Positions 1 through 6,830 of a DNA stretch of 8,547 nt are shown one piece after another. Every line of letters starts with the position of its first letter. Position 1 is the stretch's first letter. The DNA lies in assembly GCA_049608925.1 (NCBI GenBank), contig JBMYXZ010000060.1:1-8547 (forward strand). Reading direction: 5' to 3'. Below the pieces are notes generated by a model. It worked only from the letters and a program-made list of their open reading frames with translations, did no database searches and was not told where the DNA came from. The DNA is from JBMYXZ01 sp049608925 (GTDB taxonomy: Bacteria > Pseudomonadota > Alphaproteobacteria > JAGOMX01). Both the position numbers and the translations under genes were made by a program.

Positions 1-31
1 GTATGCCAAAATATAGAAATATTGCTATACT
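1..31 (+). promoter_or_regulatory. Putative sigma70 promoter of the tct operon overlapping an imperfect palindrome
   Basis: A -10-like TATACT lies at 26-31. A -35-like ATGCCA lies at 3-8 and matches 4 of 6 bases of TTGACA, with a 17-base spacer, so transcription would start near 37-40, about 37 bases before the tctC ATG. The same stretch forms an imperfect dyad centred at 15.5: GTAT (1-4) and CAA (7-9) mirror TTG (22-24) and ATAC (27-30), and 10 of 15 positions match. A dyad spanning the -35 to -10 region suits a repressor operator, and the GntR/FCD regulator inside this operon is the obvious candidate. The window starts at base 1 of the dyad, so its true extent is unknown. Promoter and operator roles are inferred from sequence only. 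Confidence 0.45.
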
Positions 32-63
32 GTCCGCGTGAATAGATTCGTTTGTTCAGCTCC

Positions 64-69
64 AGGGAG
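64..69 (+). promoter_or_regulatory. Ribosome binding site that decides the tctC start
   Basis: AGGGAG sits 6 bases upstream of the ATG at 76. It favours that ATG over an in-frame TTG at 52, which would add eight mostly polar residues ahead of the signal peptide and place this site inside the coding region. Confidence 0.7.
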
Positions 70-75
70 AAAAAA

Positions 76-1020
76 ATGAGAAAAATCTTCACTTTAGCGG
101 CAGCTGCCGTGATCACAGCGGGCACTGTTGTTGCTCAAGAATTTCCAAGTAAAACGATTGAAGTAGTTACCCATGCCGGCAACGGCGGTGGAACAGATGT
201 AACCACTCGAATGATGATGCTGCGCGCTCGCCGAACGCTTGGCACAGATATGGTAGTCGTAAATAAAAAAGGTGGTGGTGGCGCTGTTGCCATGGATCAC
301 TATCTAACTGTACCGGCAGATGGGCATACAATACTTACATTTACTATCGGTCATGCGGCGACAGTGGCTAAAGGCGAAACAAAGATGAAGCTTTCGGATG
401 TGCGTCCGATTGCACGTGGTACGGACGATCCTCAAATTTTGATGGTAAGATGTGGTGCTTATAGCAGTGCAGATGATTTTGTAGCCAAGCAAAAAGCTGA
501 AGGTATCACTTACGGCACTACACATTTAGGAAATATCGATGACGTGTCGGCATTTATGTTTACCAAAAAAGGTGGGATGCAAATGCCAAAAATTCTACCA
601 TTCGATGGCGGAGGAGAACTTGCTACTCAGCTAGTCGCTGGAGCAGTTGACGCTGCTGTACTTAACCTCGCTGAGGCTGGCAGTCAGATAGAAGCAGGTG
701 ATGTGTGCCCAATTGTCGTTTTAGCGGATGAAAGAATGTCGGCTCTACCCGATGTTTCTACCGCAAAAGAAATGGGTATTGATGTCAGCTTCTCCACTGT
801 ACGTGGTTTTGTAGTCCATAAAGATACCCCGGATGCAGTTGCAGAGAAAATTGAACAAGGGCTACTGAAGGCCATGAATCACACTGTGTACCAAGGCTTC
901 CTAACATCGGTTGGGTTAGATTCTACTTCTGTCGTTGGATCAGAGCAATGGGGTAACCAGCTCACCACAATGGTCACAGACATGGAAGCAGCGTTGAAAG
1001 AACTTGGTTTCATTCAATAA
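76..1020 (+). CDS. tctC: TTT-family periplasmic solute-binding protein (TctC/Bug family)
   Basis: This is the extracytoplasmic binding protein of a tripartite tricarboxylate transporter; it captures a carboxylated substrate in the periplasm and passes it to TctB/TctA. The 314-residue product starts with a Sec signal peptide: a basic MRK start, then a hydrophobic stretch rich in Ala and Val, with likely cleavage after A20 in TVVA|QEF. Family hallmarks follow: the glycine loop GNGGGTDV before an Arg-containing helix, then LGTDMVVVNKKGGGG, and the PADGHTIL segment. The length is typical for Bug proteins. It is the first gene, directly behind the promoter, and its start at 76 is set by AGGGAG. 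A hairpin just after its stop probably lets it be made in excess over the membrane subunits. Bug proteins bind many carboxylates, so the ligand cannot be read from sequence; the downstream enzymes suggest an acid sugar or hydroxy acid. Confidence 0.93.
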   Translation: MRKIFTLAAAAVITAGTVVAQEFPSKTIEVVTHAGNGGGTDVTTRMMMLRARRTLGTDMVVVNKKGGGGAVAMDHYLTVPADGHTILTFTIGHAATVAKGETKMKLSDVRPIARGTDDPQILMVRCGAYSSADDFVAKQKAEGITYGTTHLGNIDDVSAFMFTKKGGMQMPKILPFDGGGELATQLVAGAVDAAVLNLAEAGSQIEAGDVCPIVVLADERMSALPDVSTAKEMGIDVSFSTVRGFVVHKDTPDAVAEKIEQGLLKAMNHTVYQGFLTSVGLDSTSVVGSEQWGNQLTTMVTDMEAALKELGFIQ

Positions 1021-1028
1021 CTTGAAAT

Positions 1029-1054
1029 AGGGGTCACCCTTTGGGGTGGCCCTT
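1029..1054 (+). terminator. Intergenic hairpin between tctC and tctB (attenuator or 3'-stabilising stem)
   Basis: The arms AGGGGTCACCC (1029-1039) and GGGTGGCCCTT (1044-1054) can pair as an 11-base stem with two G-U pairs around a four-base loop TTTG. The only U-tract is a weak CTTT right after, so a partial terminator or mRNA-stabilising stem is more likely than a full stop signal. It begins 8 bases after the tctC stop and ends 16 bases before the tctB ATG at 1071. It could therefore reduce both readthrough and tctB initiation, giving more binding protein than membrane subunits. Pairing is read directly; the function is inferred. Confidence 0.6.
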
Positions 1055-1070
1055 CTTTGCGGTGCGTGCA

Positions 1071-1538
1071 ATGGCAATCCCATCTAATAGTACAAAATTT
1101 TCAAATATACTGGTCAGTATTGTGATTATTATAATTACAATTGCGGCCATCTATATTTCTACTACGTTTAAAAAAATGCCACCAATTCTCAAAAGGGGCA
1201 TACAGCCATCTGATTTTCCCCAGCTTATCTGCGGCCTGATCATATTTCTCACTATTCTGATGTCGGTTTTTGATCCTGTACAGAAATTAGAAAGTGTAAC
1301 CCGCCAAACTGTTTATACATTTATGGCAATTTTACTATTTGTTGGTCTTGTCCCGCTCGATCTGTTTTTGTCGCTTGGCATCTTTGCCACTGTTTTGGCC
1401 ATTGCTTGGGGCGAGAAGAAGTTCGCAAGGCTTTGTTGCATAGGGATCGCTGTGCCTGTGTCTGTATTTTTCTTATTTGACTTGGCGTTCAGCATCAGGT
1501 TCCCCCGCGGCGTTTTAACGAACTTATGGTATGGATAA
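1071..1538 (+). CDS. tctB: TTT small membrane subunit (TctB family)
   Basis: This is the small integral-membrane subunit of the transporter, an inner-membrane partner of TctA. The 155-residue product has an early transmembrane helix at about residues 11-30 (very Ile-rich), a second at about 50-66, two closely spaced hydrophobic segments at about 80-113, and a last one at about 120-141. It ends with FDLAFSIRFPRGVL, which resembles the C-terminal F...LPRG pattern of TctB proteins. The family is poorly conserved, so the call rests on topology, length, this motif and position between tctC and tctA. The ATG at 1071 is preferred, although only a poor Shine-Dalgarno is visible. An in-frame TTG at 1041 lies in the loop of the preceding hairpin and is unlikely; a GTG at 1062 cannot be excluded. 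tctA starts 3 bases after the stop. Confidence 0.88.
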   Translation: MAIPSNSTKFSNILVSIVIIIITIAAIYISTTFKKMPPILKRGIQPSDFPQLICGLIIFLTILMSVFDPVQKLESVTRQTVYTFMAILLFVGLVPLDLFLSLGIFATVLAIAWGEKKFARLCCIGIAVPVSVFFLFDLAFSIRFPRGVLTNLWYG

Positions 1539-1541
1539 TTC

Positions 1542-3035
1542 ATGTCGCCATTTCTTGCTGGTTTGACCACACTTACTGACCCGACTTTAGTTTTCTTGTT
1601 GCTCTGCGCCACTCTCGGTGGAGTAGTTATTGGAGCATTGCCAGGCTTAAATGCGACTACTGGGGCGGCATTGCTTTTGCCATTTACGCTCACAATGGAT
1701 CCCGTACCAGCGATTGCATTACTGACGGCGATATATTGCTCTGCAACTTTTGCCGGGGCGATTACTGCGATTTTGATAAACACCCCAGGGACTTCAGCTT
1801 CCGCCACGACTTGTCTTGACGGATACCCTATGGCTCAAAGAGGTGAAGCGGGACGTGCACTTGGTCTCGCAGTTGTTTCATCTACGGTTGGAGGTGTATT
1901 CAGCGTTTTGGTTTTGATGGCGTGTGCGCCAATATTGGCTCGTGCGGCGTATAATTTTGCGCCTCCTGAGTATTTTGCCTTAACACTTTTCGGCCTTTCT
2001 ATGCTGATTAGTGTAGGGGGAGGATCCGCAATAAAGAACTTAATATCTGGGGCTTTTGGTATTTTGCTGGCGACTGTTGGTACGGACTTACTGACATCAG
2101 TTAAACGATTTACGTTTGAAAGCCCTCATCTATATGACGGTATTGGGTTTGTACCTGTAATGATTGGAGTGTTTGGCATTTCAGAGTTGATAGCCCAGGC
2201 ATCTCGATTAAACGAGAAACGTGAACGCGTCACTATGGATGCAATTAAGCTGCCTTCTAAGGAGGACTATCGCCGAGTTTGGAAAACAATTCTTAGGTCG
2301 TCAGGAATTGGTACGTTTATCGGAGTATTACCTGCAGAGGGCGCAACAGTGGCTTCCATGATAGGTTACAACGAAGCAAAACGTTGGTCGAAAAAGCCTG
2401 AGGAATTTGGAAAAGGTTCGCCAGAAGGAATAGCAGGCAGCGAAGCTGCGAATAACTCTGCAACCGGTGGAGCGATGGTGCCAACATTAGCGCTCGGAAT
2501 ACCTGGCTCTCCAACCGCTGCTGTCATTTTGGCGGGTTTGTTAGTGCATGGTTTACGTCCCGGTCCCACTATGTTTACCGATCAGGCTGAATTCGCGTAC
2601 GCAATATTTTGGTCAATGTTGTTTGTGAATTTGTTGTTTTTGTTGGTGGGCCTATATGGCGCCCGAGCTTTTGCTCGTGTCACTCTAATACCTGTTACAG
2701 TTTTATGGCCCTGTGTTTTTGTTTTCTCAATTGTTGGTGCATACGCCTTAGATCAGTCCATGTTTGACGTTTGGATTGCCATCGCTGCCGGCATTTTGGG
2801 CTATTTCATGCGCATGTATGGCTTTTCGGTCGTTCCACTGGCAATTGGCTTAATTTTGGGGGGTATGCTCGAACAGCGACTAGGGCAGTCTATGGTCATG
2901 CTTGATGAAAAATGGTGGCTAATGTTATCGCGGCCAATTTCACTATTTTTCTTTATTTTGACAGCATTAGCATTGTTCGGCCGGCCAGTGTTTCAATTGA
3001 TAAATCGTACAAAAGCCACAGATAGAGGAGTGTAA
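1542..3035 (+). CDS. tctA: TTT large membrane subunit (TctA family)
   Basis: This is the large, multi-spanning inner-membrane permease of the transporter and carries the translocation path; transport in the family is driven by an ion gradient rather than ATP. The 497-residue length is typical. TctA signatures are clear: GALPGLNATTG at 31-41 followed by LLLPFT, then a Tyr-containing helix leading into AILINTPG (76-83) and LDGYPMA (92-98). A second related module in the middle of the protein, near residue 260, reads GVLPAEGATVAS, followed by SEAANNSATGG and LALGIPGSP, reflecting the internal duplication of the family. Many hydrophobic helices follow. The start ATG lies 3 bases after tctB with only a weak Shine-Dalgarno, which suggests translational coupling. 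The gap to the next gene is also 3 bases, so transport and catabolism share one transcript. Confidence 0.96.
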   Translation: MSPFLAGLTTLTDPTLVFLLLCATLGGVVIGALPGLNATTGAALLLPFTLTMDPVPAIALLTAIYCSATFAGAITAILINTPGTSASATTCLDGYPMAQRGEAGRALGLAVVSSTVGGVFSVLVLMACAPILARAAYNFAPPEYFALTLFGLSMLISVGGGSAIKNLISGAFGILLATVGTDLLTSVKRFTFESPHLYDGIGFVPVMIGVFGISELIAQASRLNEKRERVTMDAIKLPSKEDYRRVWKTILRSSGIGTFIGVLPAEGATVASMIGYNEAKRWSKKPEEFGKGSPEGIAGSEAANNSATGGAMVPTLALGIPGSPTAAVILAGLLVHGLRPGPTMFTDQAEFAYAIFWSMLFVNLLFLLVGLYGARAFARVTLIPVTVLWPCVFVFSIVGAYALDQSMFDVWIAIAAGILGYFMRMYGFSVVPLAIGLILGGMLEQRLGQSMVMLDEKWWLMLSRPISLFFFILTALALFGRPVFQLINRTKATDRGV

Positions 3036-3038
3036 ATC

Positions 3039-4214
3039 GTGACGAAGATTAAATCACTACGTACGCGGGTTTGGAATTGGAATGGTCCGACGGTGCCACC
3101 ACAAGGAAACTTTTGTACGAATGCTTCAGATGCGCTCTGGATGAAAGGCGACGCTATGGCTTCGTTCCGTTTTCATCAGTGGCTTACCGTTGAAGTTATA
3201 ACCGACGATGGGACAGTTGGTATTGGTAATGCAGCACTTGCGCCGAGCGTGGTTAAGAAAGCAGTTGATGAATGGTATGCTCCTTTGGTTATCGGAGAAG
3301 ACCCTTTCGATTACGCGTACATTTGGGAAAAAATGTATAGGCGGACACACGCCTGGGGACGCAAAGGTGTGGGCATGACAGCGATCTCTGCGATTGATAT
3401 TGCGATTTGGGATTTGATGGGCAAATTGGTGAATAAACCGGTTTTCAAGCTTCTTGGTGGAAGAACCAAAGAGAAAATTCCTGTCTATTATTCAAAATTG
3501 TATGCGGACGATATCGACGCCATGCAACGAGAGGCGGAAACGGCCCATGCGGAAGGCTACACTGCTTTTAAATCGCGGTTTGGTTATGGACCAAAAGATG
3601 GCATGCATGGGATGCGTGAAAATCTCAATAGGGTTGAAGCACTTCGTGAAGTGTTAGGATACGATGTTGATCTTATGCTTGAGAGCTATATGGGTTGGAA
3701 CCTTGACTATACGAAACGCATGCTACCCAAACTTGCAAAATATGAACCTAGATGGTTGGAGGAGCCAGTAATTGCGGACGATATTGAGGGTTATATAGAG
3801 TTAAATGCAATGAATATCGTCCCCATTTCGGGTGGCGAGCACGAATTTAGTATTATTGGATGTAAAGACTTAATTAATCGCAAAGCAGTGAGTGTTTTGC
3901 AATATGATACCAACCGGGTTGGTGGCATTACGGCTGCACAAAAAATCAATGCAATAGCTGAGGCTGCACAAATACCTGTCATTCCCCACGCTGGTCAAAT
4001 GCACAATTATCATTTGACGATGGCAAATGTTAATTGTCCGGTAAGTGAGTATTTCCCAGTGTACGATGTAGAAGTTGGCAATGAGCTCTTTTATTACATT
4101 TTTGAGGGTGATGCAGAAGCTGAGCAAGGTTACTTGCAGCTCGACGATAATAAGCCGGGTCTTGGTATTAGCATCACGGACAAATATTTAGAGCACTTTG
4201 AGGTGACTGAATGA
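3039..4214 (+). CDS. Enolase-superfamily acid-sugar dehydratase, L-rhamnonate dehydratase-like
   Basis: Enzymes of this group remove water from an aldonic acid, using Mg2+ to stabilise the enolate, and give a 2-keto-3-deoxy acid in the cytoplasm. The 391-residue protein has the N-terminal capping domain (about 1-130) and a barrel domain. Predicted metal ligands are E215 (LMLESYMGW), E241 (WLEEP) and E267 (GGEHEF). The catalytic Asp-His pair would be D290 (QYDTNRVGG) and H317 (IPHAGQMHN). The 27-residue D-H spacing and the first 26-residue ligand spacing match my recollection of E. coli RhmD (D226, E252, E280, D302, H329). The first ligand is Glu here where RhmD has Asp. K178-x-R180 lies at the usual KxK-type site. 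The GTG start is supported by AGAGGAG at 3024-3030, 8 bases upstream. The last four bases overlap the next gene (ATGA). The substrate is undetermined: L-rhamnonate, L-lyxonate, L-mannonate or another acid is possible. Confidence 0.88.
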   Translation: MTKIKSLRTRVWNWNGPTVPPQGNFCTNASDALWMKGDAMASFRFHQWLTVEVITDDGTVGIGNAALAPSVVKKAVDEWYAPLVIGEDPFDYAYIWEKMYRRTHAWGRKGVGMTAISAIDIAIWDLMGKLVNKPVFKLLGGRTKEKIPVYYSKLYADDIDAMQREAETAHAEGYTAFKSRFGYGPKDGMHGMRENLNRVEALREVLGYDVDLMLESYMGWNLDYTKRMLPKLAKYEPRWLEEPVIADDIEGYIELNAMNIVPISGGEHEFSIIGCKDLINRKAVSVLQYDTNRVGGITAAQKINAIAEAAQIPVIPHAGQMHNYHLTMANVNCPVSEYFPVYDVEVGNELFYYIFEGDAEAEQGYLQLDDNKPGLGISITDKYLEHFEVTE

Positions 4215-5122
4215 CAACATACTCGGGTATATGGCCAGTAGCACCAACACCTTTCAACCCAGATGGCACTGTCGATTTGGAAGGGATGAAAAGAGTACTT
4301 GATTGCCTCATAGATCAAGGTGCCGATGGCATTTGTATTTTGGCAAATTTTTCAGAACAGTTCTTACTCTCAGATGGAGAGCGCGAGTTACTTGCAAAGT
4401 TATGTGTCGAGCATATCTCTGGGCGAGTACCTGTGATCGTAACTATCAGCCATTATGCTACGCAAATTGCAGTAGAACGAGCAAAGTATGCAAAGGCTCT
4501 TGGGGCTGACATCGTGATGATGATGCCTCCGTACCACGGTGCACTTTTGAAGGGCACACCAGAACAGAGCTTTGAACAATTTGCGGCAGTTGGAAGTGTT
4601 GGTATTCCAATAATGGTTCAAGATGCCCCACTTTCGGGTGTTGAACTCTCTGTCGATCTACTTGTTAAAATGGCTCACGAAATAGAGGCCGTTAAGCTGT
4701 TTAAAATCGAGTGTCCCCGTGCTGCCGGAAAAATTCGCAAATTAATCGAGCTTGGGGGTAAAGCGATCGAAGCTCCTTTTGATGGCGAGGAAGCAATCAC
4801 GTTGCTTGCAGATTTAGATGCAGGCGCCACAGGATCGATGACAAGTGGAATGATTGTAGATCAAATTAAACCTGTTATCACGCAGCATCTTGCTGGAAAT
4901 ATTTCAGGCGCTACAGATGCTTATGGTCGGGTCGCAATGGCGATTAATCATGAAAACCGACAATGTGGTTGGCAATCCACAAAAGCGGCAATGGTAAAGG
5001 GTGGGGTAATTAAATCCGATTTCTGTCGCCATCCAATTCCACCACTTCATGACGCAATCAAAAACCGCTTATTTGATCTGTTGCATCCACTTGATCCGCT
5101 AGTTCTGCGATGGGGTAAGTGA
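4211..5122 (+). CDS. DapA/DHDPS-superfamily lyase, divergent active site
   Basis: Class I Schiff-base barrel enzyme of the dihydrodipicolinate synthase/N-acetylneuraminate lyase superfamily, 303 residues. In a sugar-acid operon it most likely dehydrates or aldol-cleaves the 2-keto-3-deoxy acid made by the upstream dehydratase. The Schiff-base Lys is predicted at K165 (LFKIE). By alignment to E. coli DapA (Y133, K161, 28 apart), the proton-relay Tyr position is Q137 (IMVQDAP), and the GTTGE loop is replaced by ANFSE (45-49), so both Thr residues of DapA are missing. It is therefore not a lysine-biosynthesis DapA. Y108 in PPYHG may correspond to the second conserved DapA Tyr. The C-terminal half carries FDGEEA, GATGSMTSGM and NHENRQCGW. 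I recall this QDAP/KIE subgroup as widespread in proteobacteria and annotated only by superfamily. The ATG overlaps the previous stop (ATGA) and has GAGG at 4200-4203. Confidence 0.88.
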   Translation: MTTYSGIWPVAPTPFNPDGTVDLEGMKRVLDCLIDQGADGICILANFSEQFLLSDGERELLAKLCVEHISGRVPVIVTISHYATQIAVERAKYAKALGADIVMMMPPYHGALLKGTPEQSFEQFAAVGSVGIPIMVQDAPLSGVELSVDLLVKMAHEIEAVKLFKIECPRAAGKIRKLIELGGKAIEAPFDGEEAITLLADLDAGATGSMTSGMIVDQIKPVITQHLAGNISGATDAYGRVAMAINHENRQCGWQSTKAAMVKGGVIKSDFCRHPIPPLHDAIKNRLFDLLHPLDPLVLRWGK

Positions 5123-5820
5123 TGACAGAGACCCATTGGACAAATGATCTGCGTAAAGTTGTTGAACTGAAACCTAGACAATCGCTTGCATCTGAAGCGG
5201 CTGAATATCTACGTGAGTTTATTTTGATTGGCAAATTAGCTCCGGGCATGCCAGTGCGGGAACGAGAATTAGCAGAGGCTTTTGGTATTAGTCGGACACC
5301 TCTGAAAGAAGCATTGCGCATTCTAGAGACCGAAGGACTGATCGAGTACGGGCCAACTCGAAGACCCTCTGTTGCTGATCCATCTCTTGACGAGATCAAA
5401 GATTGGTTGAGAGTGCAAGGTGCATTGGAGGGGTTGGCGGGAGAACTGGCATGCACCGCTGCTTCTGATGAGCAGATTTGTGAAATTGAAAATATTAATG
5501 AACTGATTAGAGAAGCTACTGGTGAAGCGGATCAATTAAAAGCTTTTAAGCTGGATATGAAATTCCATGAGACGATAGTGGCTTCCACCGGGAATGCCTC
5601 GTTAAAAGCAACTCATGGCATATATAATGCACGACTTTGGAGGGTCCGGTTTCTCTCATCACAACGTGGAATTAAGCCTGAAGTTACCCTGGAAGAACAT
5701 TCTGAGATCGTGGCTGCAATTAAACATCGTGATGCCGTAGCCGCTCGTCGTTCACTTAAAAAGCATCTACAGACTGCTGAACTTAACATCGCTGCTAATT
5801 TCAAAGGAACCAAAGTATGA
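5122..5820 (+). CDS. GntR-family transcriptional regulator, FadR subfamily (FCD domain)
   Basis: Probable local regulator of the operon, binding DNA as a dimer and sensing a pathway acid or keto acid. The 232-residue protein has a GntR winged-helix domain at about residues 20-85, with the hallmark VRERELAEAFGISRTPLKEAL (split: recognition helix near 55-66) and EGLIEYGPTRR as the wing. An all-helical FCD domain follows from about 90 to 222. Likely FCD metal ligands are D145 and H149 (LDMKFHETI), H193 (EEHSEI) and H215 (KKHLQTA), which suggests the metal- and carboxylate-binding type of effector pocket. The ATG at 5122 shares one base with the previous stop (TGATG), with GGGG at 5112-5115 as a possible ribosome site; GTG at 5119 is an alternative. 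Lying inside the operon it would control, it should autoregulate. The dyad at 1-30 is the candidate operator. Confidence 0.93.
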   Translation: MTETHWTNDLRKVVELKPRQSLASEAAEYLREFILIGKLAPGMPVRERELAEAFGISRTPLKEALRILETEGLIEYGPTRRPSVADPSLDEIKDWLRVQGALEGLAGELACTAASDEQICEIENINELIREATGEADQLKAFKLDMKFHETIVASTGNASLKATHGIYNARLWRVRFLSSQRGIKPEVTLEEHSEIVAAIKHRDAVAARRSLKKHLQTAELNIAANFKGTKV

Positions 5821-6830
5821 AACCCCGATTAGCTTTTGTCCCTGGTGATCCGTCTGGTATTGGCCCTGAATTGATAGCAAAACTAATTCACGCCAACATT
5901 GATGATTTGCCTGCCGATATACTTTTGGTTGGTGATAAACATTTATGGGATCAGGGTGCTAAGCAGGCAAATTTGGAACTTAGTTTCAACACAATTACCG
6001 AGGGTGAAGTCCCCAGGTTTGAGGGGATTGCTCACTTGGACCTAGATACCATAGATCAAAATGCGGTTAAAATTGCTACTGTAAGTGTTGATAGTGGGCG
6101 CAGCTCATTACGATGTTTAGACAAAGCGTTGGATCTATCAAAGGAAAAATTAGTTGACGGTATTCTATTTGCTCCATTCAATAAGGCTGCGATGACTGCA
6201 GCAGGATTGAATGCTGAAGATGAGCATAGGTACATTGCACGTTACCTTGATTTCAAAGGCTACCATTCAGAAATCAATGTTTTGGATGAGCTTATGACTA
6301 CGCGTGTTACTAGTCATATTGGATTGAAAGAGGTTGCCCAGAATATAACAGAGGACGGAATTAAGCGTGCGGTGAATTTGGCGTACGAAACGTTGTGCAA
6401 AGCGGGTAATAAAAGGCCACATGTTGCCGTGGCTGCACTCAATCCACATGCCGGTGACAATGGTAAATTTGGGCGAGAAGAAATTGATTTGATTGAACCA
6501 GTGATTGAGTCATTCAAGCTCAAACAGATGAACGTGTCTGGGCCTTGGCCATCTGACACAGTTTTTTTGAAGGCGCAACGCGGAGAAGTTGATGCAGTAG
6601 TAACCATGTATCACGATCAGGGCCAGATTGCGATCAAGTTGTTAGGGTTTGACAGAGGTGTAACTGTCGCCGGAGGTCTGCCAATCCCGATAGCAACTCC
6701 AGCGCACGGTACAGCTTTTGATATCGCTGGAAAGGGCATTGCCAACGCCGGTGCAATCCAAAAAGCATTTGAGCTTCTGATACGCATGGCTACCAATCAA
6801 AATCTCAACAACAATGGTCAAGATTCATGA
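5817..6830 (+). CDS. PdxA-family NAD-dependent dehydrogenase, probably catabolic (PdxA2-like)
   Basis: Metal- and NAD-dependent enzyme related to 4-hydroxythreonine-4-phosphate dehydrogenase; the family oxidises a hydroxy acid and usually decarboxylates it. The 337-residue protein has the N-terminal GDPSGIGPE (10-18), ALNPHAGDNG (207-216), MYHDQGQIAIK (264-274) and PIATPAHGTAFDIAGKG (291-307). The predicted metal-binding histidines H167, H211 and H266 match the spacing I recall for E. coli PdxA (166, 211, 266), so it looks catalytically intact. The genomic context argues against vitamin B6 synthesis: it lies between a GntR regulator and an aldehyde dehydrogenase, with overlapping ATGA junctions on both sides. 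Catabolic PdxA2 enzymes usually sit beside a DUF1537 acid-sugar kinase, which is absent here. The true substrate may be a non-phosphorylated acid, or the kinase may be elsewhere. Start supported by AAAGGA at 5803-5808. Confidence 0.9.
   Translation: MKPRLAFVPGDPSGIGPELIAKLIHANIDDLPADILLVGDKHLWDQGAKQANLELSFNTITEGEVPRFEGIAHLDLDTIDQNAVKIATVSVDSGRSSLRCLDKALDLSKEKLVDGILFAPFNKAAMTAAGLNAEDEHRYIARYLDFKGYHSEINVLDELMTTRVTSHIGLKEVAQNITEDGIKRAVNLAYETLCKAGNKRPHVAVAALNPHAGDNGKFGREEIDLIEPVIESFKLKQMNVSGPWPSDTVFLKAQRGEVDAVVTMYHDQGQIAIKLLGFDRGVTVAGGLPIPIATPAHGTAFDIAGKGIANAGAIQKAFELLIRMATNQNLNNNGQDS

Noticed and set aside
52..75. TTG start giving an eight-residue N-terminal extension of tctC
   Set aside because: It would put polar residues before the signal peptide, and the AGGGAG site at 64-69 is correctly spaced for the ATG at 76.
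1041..1070. TTG start giving a ten-residue extension of tctB
   Set aside because: The codon lies in the loop of the intergenic hairpin and has no Shine-Dalgarno; the ATG at 1071 gives a normal TctB N-terminus.
1313..1807. Minus-strand open frame of 164 codons across the tctB/tctA junction
   Set aside because: It is antisense to two well-supported membrane-protein genes, has no recognisable domain, and its Ala/Val/Lys-rich make-up is what the complementary strand of hydrophobic coding sequence gives.
5817..6830. PdxA gene as part of vitamin B6 biosynthesis
   Set aside because: The gene overlaps a catabolic regulator and an aldehyde dehydrogenase in a transporter operon, and no B6 partner such as pdxJ or ksgA is nearby.
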